Source: Chondrilla cf. caribensis (Eukaryota; Porifera; Demospongiae; Chondrillida; Chondrillidae). From it: a stretch of DNA of 64,000 bases. The stretch is taken from the NCBI GenBank assembly GCA_964020155.1, contig OZ026565.1, positions 2,712,053 to 2,776,052 on the forward strand, read 5' to 3'. Of this stretch, positions 13,469 to 23,640 are shown piece by piece (the first letter of the stretch is position 1; every line of letters starts with the position of its first letter). A program made the translations under genes and the position numbers. The notes under the pieces are model-generated. The model had not been told where the DNA came from. It saw only the letters and a program-made list of their open reading frames with translations, and searched no databases.

Positions 13469-16400
13469 CTGTATACTTATATATATTATAATAATAATTC
13501 TGAGCAGTTTGTATGTTGTATACATATTATTAGTCACTTAAAATTTTTCAAATTGTATTTCTCATACAAGCAATACTTGTTAGGCAGATATCTCTACAGT
13601 ATGAAGTGGTATTCCTACTCTGTAGTATGTCCAAGGTGCCTAACATAATGTTATAAGAAATGGATTCAAATAAGAGTGTATCTCTATGCAAAAATTATAT
13701 TGAGTAAGTTCCAACACAAGAAGGCATCAATGTGGTAGAACGGGTTTATTCCAATATAAAATAATGGAAAAAAATATCGCTTACATGTGTAGATGCTGCG
13801 TATATTGTTGATCTGACTTTGATATACAGTATATTCCAACACTAATCCATAATATACTGAATTTCTTCCACTACTGTATATTAGGTAGAGTGTACTATGT
13901 ATATGCCTTTATTGTTGCTTTCAGTACAATGTGTAAGTACTATTATTTGTTGACTATTTCTAGACAATTGAGACAAGAAATGGATTATTCCACTCAGTCA
14001 AATTACTTGATTTCAGCTTGGACCTAATGCTTTCTCTTGTATCAGAAGAAGCCAATATTCTTGGAGGGGACTTGATTGTATTGGTAGATTACCTAACAGA
14101 GGTAATTACAATCGAAAATGAAATAGTCACTGACCATAAATCCTTATGGACTGGTGACATCATATCAAGACTCATATCAGTGTTTGACTCACTGTGGTAT
14201 CCTTGGTCAGACGACATTTTCAATGAAGAAGTTGCCCACAAAAGTCTGATAGCCCTGGATAGAATGTCACAGATTATGGTATACCTCTCTCCATCTGAAT
14301 TCTCACCAAAACTATCCTACATGGTTTATGACTATCACTACTCCCTTAAAGACACAGTTCTTGAAACTCACTTATTAGAAACTGTGTTGAGTGTGACATT
14401 ACATCTCCCTGGGATTGCTCAAGGTGATTGACACATTTGCATTCATTATTTGTCAAATACGTACATACAGTAGAAACTCAGTGAGACAAACACCCTTAAG
14501 GCAAATTACTGCTTTATACAAGCAAATTCTGAGTAGTACTGTATATGGTTTGTGTGGTAGTGTACATATAGTAAGCAATACTGATGAGAAGAACATCTGA
14601 TTCCTAGTGCAGATTTTGTGGGTCCTTTATAGTTGATCTTGATGAGTTTCTACCGTAATACACATTGCACAACACATACCCAGTATGCATTATGTTCGTC
14701 CGTATATTATGTTACTAGGTACTAGTGCTGTCATTGGTCTGATGCCTCCAACACCTGCTGTTACTCAAGTCTTCAACACCAGAATTGTCAACAGTCCTAT
14801 TCTAGTTATTGGAACTTCTTTTGATAATTTTGAGCAGAATCCAGTGACTATTGTATTGCCAATGAGCAGTAAGGTACTCTACAATTATGTATCTGTATCA
14901 AATACATACGTACTTACTGTATACTATATAAATTTGTTTCCTTTTTGTTCAACTTGATCATGTGTACAGTACATGTATAATATGTACGCACTGTATTTAT
15001 AGATTCTGAATAATGAAGTGATGGATCCTCAGTGTGTGTATTTAACAGAAGGCCTAACTTGGTCCACAAATGGATGTACTGTAGAACAATCCACACCAAC
15101 CAAAGTGACTTGTGTGTGCTCACATTTATCGGTATTTTCAGCTACTGTGAATGCTAATAGTCTTCAAGTGAGAGATACGTAACTGTTGAGTAAACTTTAT
15201 TTGCTGTCTATTGTGAACTTATGTATATTATGATTGTGAATTATTCTCACTTTCTCACTCCACACAGCCTCGGTTATATACTGTCCATACAGTCTGCTAT
15301 ATTTTGGAATCATTAAGTTCTGTTGGTCTGCTGATATCCATATTTATAATATTCTTATACAAGTATGTCCAAAGTGACAAGAATCTTTCTACAGGGTTTT
15401 CAAGTGATATTTCATTTGATTCTTTTCTTAGAGTTCCAGGCGAAGGTTACTTCGTCAACATTTGCATTCTGGTATCCATAGTTCTAGTACAGGTTACTTT
15501 TATGGGAGGAATTAATCGAGTAGAGTGGGGGCAGGTACGTATGTATGTATGTCCACATTATACCCAGTCCCTATAATATTATGCACTTAACTACACACTG
15601 AAATACTTGTAAGAATCATATCTTGCACAATGCCCTTCACATCAAATTCATTCACTGTTTTACAACTGTTTGTTTATAAGGTATGGACCAATTTGGATTC
15701 TTTTAACCCCTATCAATACTACATTGCACTAGAATGTAAACTATGCTTAATTAGCGATTGAACCAATATTTTATATATTGAATAAAATCGAGTAAACGTT
15801 GTATGTATGTTTGCATACTCCAGTATAATCATTGCATGTAATGAGAATTCTGTGTATTATGTATCTTATAATTTTGTGCTTTGCAGGTTCCATGCATTGC
15901 CTTCTCTGTATCATTACAAATTTTCATCCTGTCTGTTGCTGTCTGGTGCTTCCTTTGTCTTGTCTTGGTGAATTTATATACAGAGAAATCCTACAAGAAA
16001 TGGGCACAGCTCCCGTATTACTTTAGTATAGTTGGACTGGTCATCCCAGTACTCTTTGTCGGTATTGGCACTGGCACCTTGGTACTGATAACTGGTAATC
16101 TCCCTCAAGCTGTGGGATATCCATCATTGTAAGTGGTCACTTGTTAAGACAGCAATGTATTGTGATTTTATGTAGTGCATAATGTGCATGCAGTATTTTA
16201 TGTCAATTTTCTGTATTGTTTAAAGCTGTTTGCTTGCAAGTCATGGACCAATTTGGGCTCTTTTAACACCTTTCCTACTGTTACTGCTGGTAGGTGTGAA
16301 AGACAGACATTATTAACCATAATTAATTTTGTCTTCTTATCAAATGAAAATGCAGTTTGTGATTGTGCATACTCTTCAATTTCACAGTGTATTGTGGTAG

Positions 16401-18595
16401 TTTATATTATTGCTTTGGTCAAATGCAAAAAGTACAACAAAAACAAGAATCCGAATTACCTGAATAGTGCCAAGTTAGTTGACATTGTGTCTTTTCACAT
16501 ACGTACATACATGCTGTACGATCCAATACGGTTGCTTGTCTGGTATGCACATATGTTAACAATGTACATGTACACATATTATACCTACAAGATATTGTAC
16601 CGATTAGAATTGGTGATACTTTCCATTTGTGGTCAAGTATTGGCATGCATAATATAATTATGTACATGTTAAATTTGGTTATATGTCATATATTATACTT
16701 ATGTACTAGGTCTTTGTTATTGACTGCAGCACTATTGGTGTACTTTGTCGTGCATATCTCCTACAAGTAATAGTTATAGTCCTTTTAGTGTGGGACATGA
16801 AGAATATACTGTACATATGTACGTATGTATGCACTGTACAATATTCCTCTGTGGATTTGACAATGTGGTGACATGTTTACCCTTAGGTTCCTGATGTTAT
16901 TTCAAACTGCCGTGGTATCAATATTTGTCACATCAGTGGCTCTTAAAGTGATTTCCACAAACATCAATCTTGAAACTTCTGTTTACACTGGACTACAAAT
17001 CTCATCTTCTGTAGTGAACTTTTGTCTGGTAAGCTAGTAACTACGAACATGAATATTCCTGTCTGTAAATGGCAAATGTGTTAGTACGGTATGGTACAAA
17101 AAGGTAACGATAATTTCATTTAGCGTTTTTCAATTAACTGATATCTGCTATTTACGTTTACGGAAAAGCGTGAATTCATAACATACGGCAGAACTTACCG
17201 ACTGCTGTGAAAGTTCCAGCCTAAAGCCTTCCTGGCTCTGATATCAATCATCCTCAACATTTTGTAGCCTTTATCCCCCAAAAATTTGATCATCTACACA
17301 GCAGTAGTTCCGTCATCCTCTTCCATCTTCTCCTCGATTATCTTAATCATTTCAGCAATAAACTTGGACAGCCTACCAGATTCATGGATACCATACGAGG
17401 GATCATTTCGAATAGCTTTTATCTCACTTCAGCTCTGTTAATGATGAGCCCTAACCAATAGAAATCAACATTTATCGGAAAAGCTTTAACGGTTATCTAA
17501 AAATTGTTAAATTCCATCTGTTTATGATTCTCAGATGAAAGGGAACTTTTAACAGTTATCAGTTAATGTTTATCAGTTAGCGTTGCCTTTATTTTGCACC
17601 GTACTGTATAATATACATATGTATGTATGTATGTACATAGGGTTGTATCTCTCATTTATGCAGGCAGGAATTACTTTGCTGTTTTTCACTAAAGCAGCCT
17701 ATTCTAGGAGGCAGGTTGAAAAGAAGATTAATAAACAATTTGACTTCCGTGAAAGACCTGAAGGGAAAGGGAGTAGTCTAAAGAGAATTGATTCTGAACA
17801 TTTGCAGGTACATTATCATAGATAGTTTCTCTTGGGCTATCATAGTATACTGATTATATAATTATTTATAGGAATCCAGACCTACACCAGTTGCACACAT
17901 GGTACCCATCTCCCCTGTGAGCATTAAAGATCACAATCATTCTGGAGCACAGTTCACAGAGGCAACGGACTCTCACAGTTGGTTTTCATTCCCTTCACCA
18001 TCTCCGCTCGATCCACTGTCTCCAATGCCTTCAGAGCGCAGGTTATCAATTCCTGATGGTGACTTTGATGAAGCGGATGTTGAAGATTGGGAATGGTCTT
18101 CAAATACAAGTTGTGACTCTCCACAACCACCATCTATCCTGTCCCCCAATGATCGGTTTGTCACTGTTAGCCCTGGTGGTTTTAGTCCACAACAAACACC
18201 ATCAGGACGTATTCGCTATTTAGAGGAATTAAATTCTATGTCAGAGCGAGAAAATCCTGGCAATGTCAGTTGGCTTAGTAGCCACACAAGCAATCACACA
18301 AGAAGTACTAACAATCAGCAACGACATGATTTATCAGCTAATGCCATTAGATGTCTTCCACGTGGTTCAGATTTTGTATCACATTCTGTGTCACATTCAA
18401 TAACATCAAAATATATTTCCGGTACTACAACTGCCTCATCTGTTTCAGCTTCTGGGAGATCTCATTCATTACCCCGATTAAGGTTTGTAAAAGTGTGTTG
18501 AGTGTGTTACAGCGAATTACTACAAAGTACTGTTGTTTTCTTACTACAGGGCTCAAATTGAAGAAAGTTCGGAAACAGCTGAATCCTATGTATAG
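3093..18595 (+). CDS. CELSR: Flamingo/CELSR-like cadherin adhesion GPCR, 23 exons, 2826 aa
   Basis: Seven-pass cadherin, in known animals a homophilic adhesion receptor of planar cell polarity. Exons: 3093-7028, 7403-7506, 7600-7880, 7969-8111, 8186-8830, 8930-9113, 9181-9272, 9843-10050, 11176-11303, 11681-11879, 12100-12221, 13964-14423, 14719-14873, 15003-15167, 15268-15534, 15887-16128, 16226-16289, 16388-16473, 16710-16766, 16887-17028, 17664-17807, 17872-18482, 18550-18595. They sum to 8481 nt with every phase matching. Order of domains: signal peptide (1 to about 22); eight cadherin repeats ending near residue 870, with linkers such as DVNDNAPAF and DINDNAPKF; a 200-residue unassigned stretch; EGF modules (about 1074-1213); laminin G; EGF; laminin G; two EGFs; laminin-EGF (about 1670-1764); a SEA-like stretch; a thrombospondin-type EGF; hormone-receptor domain (RKCTSNGWIKPN); GAIN; GPS with SHLS; seven helices; a 250-residue Ser/Pro-rich tail ending ESYV. 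Vertebrate CELSRs have nine cadherin repeats. The large first exon holds all cadherin repeats. Confidence 0.9.
9346..9666. mobile_element. MITE family A, copy 2 (inverted relative to copy 1)
   Basis: Lies in receptor intron 7. Ends are CTAGTGCTGGGATGATTG and CCAATTCCCAGCACTAG, a clear terminal inverted repeat of CTAGTGCTGGGA. The internal sequence matches the reverse complement of 559-880. Flanks are TATATA on the left and CATATA on the right, so a TA target duplication is possible but cannot be told apart from local sequence. It has no ORF. Confidence 0.8.
10051..11175. other. Large receptor intron 8 with TTCGAA-rich degenerate repeat
   Basis: The intron separates the SEA-like exon from the thrombospondin-EGF exon. 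Within 10440-10650 and 10870-10960 the words TTCGAAG, GCTCGA and ACGTTCGAA recur many times. AGTACGTTCGAAGTTGGC occurs once in each block in the same orientation. Between the blocks (10663-10896) is a 77-codon open frame that I do not recognise. The layout resembles an insertion bounded by a repeat, but no clear inverted termini or target duplication were found. Confidence 0.4.
11945..12080. repeat. Compound TA / GT microsatellite
   Basis: TA-rich run at about 11942-11962, then GCGC and GT repeats from about 12005 to 12080, close before the hormone-receptor exon at 12100. Long open frames on both strands here are repeat artefacts. Confidence 0.8.
12302..13086. mobile_element. MULE-like element with 9-bp TSD and captured exon (Pack-MULE-like)
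   Basis: The element spans 12311-13077 (767 bp). It is flanked on both sides by the 9-bp direct repeat GCTATGTAC (12302-12310 and 13078-13086). Both ends start TAGTCTGGC and stay alike for about 90 bp, finishing with the shared block CTAGCAACTATTGTCAATTT then CACACC. Each end also contains its own internal hairpin. A 9-bp duplication with long terminal repeats is the signature of Mutator-like elements. The interior is GC-rich and CpG-rich, unlike the surrounding intron, and has a 121-codon frame (12496-12861) ending near a GTGAGT donor at 12776. No transposase is present, so it must have moved with help from another copy. Confidence 0.8.
12496..12861 (+). pseudogene. Captured gene fragment inside MULE-like element
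   Basis: An open frame of 121 codons with the composition of a coding exon, for example LPTLPALIDELYNSATCSSL and WQFQRNLADFVQFSPEN. The coding-like part stops at about 12775, where AACG is followed by GTGAGT, a consensus splice donor. That is what a captured first exon plus the start of its intron would look like. I do not recognise the source protein. It sits between two receptor exons in the same orientation but is not needed for their reading frame, so it is not part of that gene. Confidence 0.45.
13078..13963. other. Rest of receptor intron 11 with TA microsatellite
   Basis: AT-rich intron sequence between the transposon and the GAIN-domain exon. A TA run of about 45 bp lies at 13420-13463. 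Nothing else stands out. Confidence 0.6.
17081..17603. mobile_element. Inverted-repeat element with captured minus-strand fragment
   Basis: Lies in receptor intron 20. The left end reads TACGGTATGGTACAAAAAGG then TAACGATAA, and the right end reads TTAGCGTTGCCTTTATTTTG then CACCGTA, its reverse complement with mismatches. Between them the minus strand has coding-like text: SYGIHESGRLSKFIAEMIKI, then EEKMEEDDGTTAV and a stop, then a second stretch GYKMLRMIDIRARKALGW ending near a GTAAGT donor at about 17200. The fragment is not recognised. A clear target duplication was not found. Confidence 0.55.
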
Positions 18596-18847
18596 TGTGC
18601 AAAATTCAACAGTCGTTATTATGCATGCTTTGATATCACTTTCAGCTCCTATGATTATTATTACATAGTAGTATTATGATTATTATTATCCTTAAGCTTA
18701 TTACGTATATAAAGCATATTATAATATTTAGAATATTATGTATATTACATGGCTGTATTATTAATAATATGCATAATATATATACTGTTCAAATTAATAT
18801 TATTGAAGGTGCTAAAAGTTTCAATAATTCATATATGTACCTGTATA

Positions 18848-18879
<32 letters not shown>

Positions 18880-19100
18880 ATGTATTATACATATTATTAT
18901 AACAATTAAGCTAAAGACTATTTGAGTTTAAAACACCTCTAATATTGATCGTGCATTGGGCTGCCACCCTCACACTTGAATTACTTGGGCATCCTTAGGC
19001 TTGGAAGAACCTTTGCTGAAGTTTGTTTACATTCAGCAAAGCTTCAATGCACGAATTCTGGCCCAATCTCTAACAATAATAATTACATAGTTGAGGAATT
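18596..19100. other. 3' flank of the receptor gene, AT-rich, with decayed MITE
   Basis: 18600-18910 is AT-rich, with TA and GT microsatellite at 18850-18880, and should contain the 3' UTR. 18955-19070 is a decayed copy of part of the element at 61280-61602: shared order GGGCTGCC, GAATTACTTGGGC, CTGAAGTT, AGCTTCAA/GCACGAATTCT, CCCAAT. Confidence 0.5.
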
Positions 19101-22100
19101 GAATACATAAAAGTTAAGAAATTGAATAATTCATGGAATGCCTCCCTCTGCAATTGTCACAGAGATGGATGCGGTGTGGCTGCTGGAGTTGGTTGATCTC
19201 GTACTTCTGATGGCGATGATGGCTGATCTGAGCAGGCTGAATAAGAGTCTGCATTGCAATCATCTGATGGTTTCAGAATAAGGATGTGAGCTCTTTTGTG
19301 CCATTAATGAGGCAAGTCTTTTGTAAGCGATGGTGGTAGATGGTCCCATGCTGCCAGATGCAGAAAATCGAGTGGAACAAGAGAACCATGGTCAACCTCT
19401 CTTATTCTCTTGTCATATTCACGACGCTTCTCTTACTCATGCATGTCATGTCGGCAAAAGATGGAGCTGAAAGGTTTGATGATGCAAGGGATTTAAATAC
19501 CCTTATACGTCAAAGAATGCATCTTGACCAGTTTGCCAGAAGCCTCTACATTTGATGTCAAGCCAACTGTCATCTTGGATGTTGGCACTTCATCTATTCA
19601 AACTCTCTCCCCTGAGAGGTTGTAGTTGAGGTTCAACTTTGGTGTTTGTACATACCTCGGATAGGAGCGATGCCGTCAGGTCCAAGATGTCATTGTGTCT
19701 TTGTATGGGAATCCTCCCATCTTGCAGATGAGGGCATGCTGGATTTTTTGCTCTTACCACATGCATATATGGTTGCCATACCTTTGGACTACCATCCATA
19801 CTGCAATACCAAGGCATCACGGAAACACCCTTATGTAATATTGGAAAGTTGAGAAGAAGTCACCTTTTTTAGAGTCAGTGGTTGTGAGAGTTTTGGGTCG
19901 TTGAGGGGGGTAAAGGGGGCAGTGTGGGGCTATGGCTCAGAGGGTGGTGGTGGTGATAATGTGTCAAGTTGTAATGTGGATGGAGGTGTTAATGGGGGCA
20001 TGAAGCTGACAATGATGTGTTGGAATGTGTCAGGGTGGTCTAGAGGTGAGGCGAATGGAAGTGGTAGAGTAGTGGAGAGTCGGGATATTCGGGCAAAGGT
20101 GCTTGACTTTTTTAAACCGGATATTGTGGGCTTGACTGAAACATGGCTGAGAGGAGTTGAAACTGTGGAGTTTGATGGGTATAAGTGGTTTGGTCATAAC
20201 AGGACATCTCTGAGTAGGAAGGCAGTGAGAGGGTCAGGTGGAGTTGGGGTATTAGTGAAGGAGTTGGTTGTCCGTGACTGGTCAGTAGATGTGGTGGATA
20301 TACAGTTGGAGGATGTAATGTGGGTTAGGTTGGTCCACAAGGAGACTTCCCATACAGTGTTCATTGCAGTTTGCTACTTACCTCCGGTTGGCTCTAGTCG
20401 AGAGATAGATGTGGAGGAGCGTTTTCAGGTGTTGGAAGAGCAGGTTAATCGCTTCAAGGTGGAAGGTCGGGTGGTTATATGTGGGGACTTTAATGCGAGG
20501 TGTGGAGGGCTGTGTGACATGGACGGGGAGTCAGGTAGGTCTTGTGTGGATATGGAGAAGAATGGTCAAGGGGAACTGCTAGTGGATTGTATGAGGAGTT
20601 CTGGTTTGGTATTTGTCAATGGTCGTCAGGGTCCTGATCAATTTACATGTATTTCTAGTAGAGGTAGTTCAGTGGTGGATTATTGCTTGGTGCCTGAAGA
20701 TGAACTGATGGACATCCATAATTTTGTTGTCAAGACGATTTTACAATGTGAGGAAGAATTGTGCGTTGATGAGGAAGGTTATAGGTTGCCGGATCACTCT
20801 GTCCTCCTGTGGGATATGATGGTGGATTGTGGACCAGATGTCTCTCCTTTGCCTGCCGAGGACCATGAAGAGCGTCCCTGGAAGAAGCTTGTTGTCCCAG
20901 AGGATTATATGCATGATGAAGAGGATTTCATTGCTGACATTGTTGCTCGACTGAAAGGGTTGAATGATGATCAAAGTGAGGTTGATGGCATATACGGTGA
21001 ATTGTTGGAAGGGTTGAAGAGGGGTCTTAAAGAGGTCAAGTGTGGTGGTGATAGACGTGGACAGGTATGGTTCACCAGAGAACTTAAGGTATTGAGAAAA
21101 GTGATGCACAAAAAAGAAAAGGATTGGTTGAAGGGTAAGGCTAGTGTAGAGGCGAAGTATCTAAGAAATGAGTACTTGAAAGCCAGAGTAATGTATTCAA
21201 AGGCAGTTAAGAGGGCCAAACGATCTCATCTTAAGAACAAACAAGAACAATTAGAGCAACACTTGCTCTCACCAAAGAAATTCTGGAGGGCCTTAAGAAA
21301 AATGAATGTGAGCAAAGTGCAAAAGCAGGGTCGTAAATTGCTTTGCGTCTTGGATGAAGAAGGTGTTGTACAATCGGGGGAAGACGCTTTGGAAGTCTGG
21401 AGGAATCATTTCGCTAAGGTTCTTGGTGGTGATGAAGAAAGAGGTCAGAAGTCAAGGTGTGACACAGAGTGCAAGGTTGACAGTCTGTCTGAATCTAGTC
21501 TGTATCTTTGTGAGCCAATTTCAAGAGAGGTGGTATCATGGGCTATGAATGAAGTCAGAAAGGATGCAGCCCCTGGCATGGATGATGTTGTGATGGACAT
21601 GATTCTAACGGAGAGGTTGTTTGAGGTATGGGTTGCTCTATTTGAGTTTTGTTGGGAGTATGGGAGAGTACCGACATTGTGGAGAGAGAGTGTAATTGTC
21701 CCAGTACCAAAGAAGCAAGGGAGGGGAGTATGTGATGTTAACACCTTTCGAGGTATTTCATTGACGTCTTTGGTCAGCAAGGTATTATGCAAGATTCTGG
21801 AGAGCAGATTGTCGGGCATGGCGGAAGACATTGGACTCATAGCTGAGGAACAGGGTGGCTTTCGGAAGAGCAGGGGGTGTAGGGACCAAGTGTTGTCGTT
21901 GGTGTTGCTAGGCCAAACAGAAATGATCAAACGGAAGGATGGTATGTTGGTGGCATTTATCGATTTTTCAAAGGCGTACGACAAAGTGGATCGGGAGAAG
22001 TTGTGGTCTTGTCTCCAGAGTGCGGGGGTGGAGGGAAGGTTTTTAAGGTTTCTACAGGCTTTGTATGAAGGAAGTGTGTGTAAGGTGAAGGTAGATGGGC

Positions 22101-23640
22101 AGATTAGTGATGATTTTAAGGTCAATGCTGGGTTGCGGCAAGGATGTGTGCTGTCGCCTTTACTGTTTTCGTTATATATCAACGGAGTGGTGAAGAAGCT
22201 GAAAGAGGAGAAGTGTGGGGTAGTGTGTAGTACTAGTGATGAGGTTGTCCCTGGTCTGTTGTTTGCTGATGACACATGCTTACTAGCCTCAGATGAATCA
22301 GGGTTGAGAAGGAGTTTGGATGTGTTGATAGAGTGGTGTAAGGAGTGGGGAGTACAAATCAATGTGGCCAAGTCTGGAGTTATGCATGTCCGAAATAAGA
22401 AGGTGAAAAGGTGTGATGTAACATATGACATAGATGGCAAGACTATCCCTATGGTTACTTCCTACAAATACTTGGGCTGTGTCATTGATGAGCACCTAGA
22501 TCTGAAGGAAATGATAGAGGATAGGGCAGAGGCAGGGAGAAGAGCACTGGGGGCTTGTTTTTCTAGGTGCCGGGAGGAGATTGGTGATATGACAGTTGGG
22601 ATTGCTCGGAAGTTGATGGGGTCGCTGGTGGAGTCTACCTTGATGTATGGAGCAGAAATATGGGGGTGCAGCAGACACTTGGAAGCTATTGAGAAGGTCC
22701 AGCTACGTGCCCTCCGTATGTTTTTTGGAGTTGGCACACTTCACCCCAAGACTTCCTTATGGTTTGAGATGCAGATGTTGCCATTGGTGTGGGAGGCAAA
22801 GATGCGGTGTGTCCGGTTCTGGCTGAAGGTGTTGAGTGCTAAGGAGTATGAGGGGAGGTTATAGAAGAAGATAGTTAGTCAGGCTGTGGAGTGTGGCAAG
22901 GGGGGTTGGGTGAAGAACATGGCTAGGTGTACTGATGACTTCGGGTGGAGTGGTATGGAAGTGGATGCTGTGAGGAGCCTATCTGACTCAGAGATTCGGG
23001 AGATGTTGGTGAGTGTTGCATGGAGGAATGTTACATCAGTGATGAATAAAGACATGGAGGAGAAACCCAAACTGAGGATACTCAAAGAGATTGCTGACCT
23101 GAAGCTGGAATCGAGATGTGCATTAGTGAAAAAGAAAAGAGAGAGGTCGATGTTTATGAAGTTGAGAGGAGGAACAGCGGCATTCCAGGTTGAAGTTGGG
23201 AGATGGAGAGGGGTGAAAAGAGAGGAGAGAATATGCAAAGAGTGTGAGAGTGGGGAGATAGAAGATGTTTGCCACTGGCTGCTGCAATGTCCTGCCTGGG
23301 ACCACATCAGACAGCTGCTGTTTACAGCACAAGCATTGAAAGACCTACCCGAAGGGGCAACTCTGGAGCAACGGACGGCAGTTATTCTATCTATTGCTTG
23401 TTCAAACAACTGTATTAGACGATGTATTAGCTCTATGTGGTATGCCCGTTTCAAGATGTAATGTTCATAACCTATTTCTTATTAATAATATTATTATATT
23501 TATTGTTTCTTATGTATGATAACCCAATTGCCATTGTATCTTGTGTAGTGCTACATTGGACCTATCCGTGTCCTAGCACCTTATGGTGTGGTGCACTTTA
23601 ATAATATTGATTGATTGATTGATTGATTGATATGAACCCA
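19100..23640 (+). mobile_element. APE-type non-LTR retrotransposon, near full length
   Basis: The 3' end is well marked: after the ORF comes an untranslated region ending GTGGTGCACTTTAATAATAT and a run of about six TTGA units (23609-23632) instead of poly(A). Tails of this sort occur in CR1/L2-related LINEs, but I do not assign the clade. The protein has an apurinic-type endonuclease, a reverse transcriptase and a C-terminal Cys/His knuckle in one frame. The 5' limit is uncertain; 19100-19900 is non-host-like but shows no recognisable ORF1. No target duplication was identified. Confidence 0.75.
20000..23461 (+). pseudogene. Retrotransposon ORF2: endonuclease-reverse transcriptase, one in-frame stop
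   Basis: Starts at the first ATG (MKLTMMCWNVSGW); the frame is open a little further upstream. Endonuclease motifs in order: CWNVSGW, GLTETWL, CGDFNARC, VVDYCLV, LPDHSVL, covering the Asn, Glu, Asp and His catalytic positions. Reverse transcriptase motifs: FRGISLTSLVSK, FIDFSKAYDKVD, LRQGCVLSPLLFSLYIN, LLFADDTCLLAS (around 22258), YLGCVIDEHLDL. The TAG at 22862-22864 stops translation after GGRL. The same frame then continues open to 23461 and contains CKECESGEIEDVCHWLLQC, the C-terminal zinc knuckle. Apart from that one stop the frame is unbroken for about 1150 codons, so the copy is young or has been under constraint until recently. Confidence 0.85.

Noticed and set aside
21445..22440. 331-codon minus-strand frame
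   Set aside because: Antisense shadow of the retrotransposon reverse transcriptase; no family motifs.
22879..23454. 191-codon minus-strand frame opposite the LINE C-terminus
   Set aside because: Mirror of the plus-strand frame that carries the zinc knuckle.
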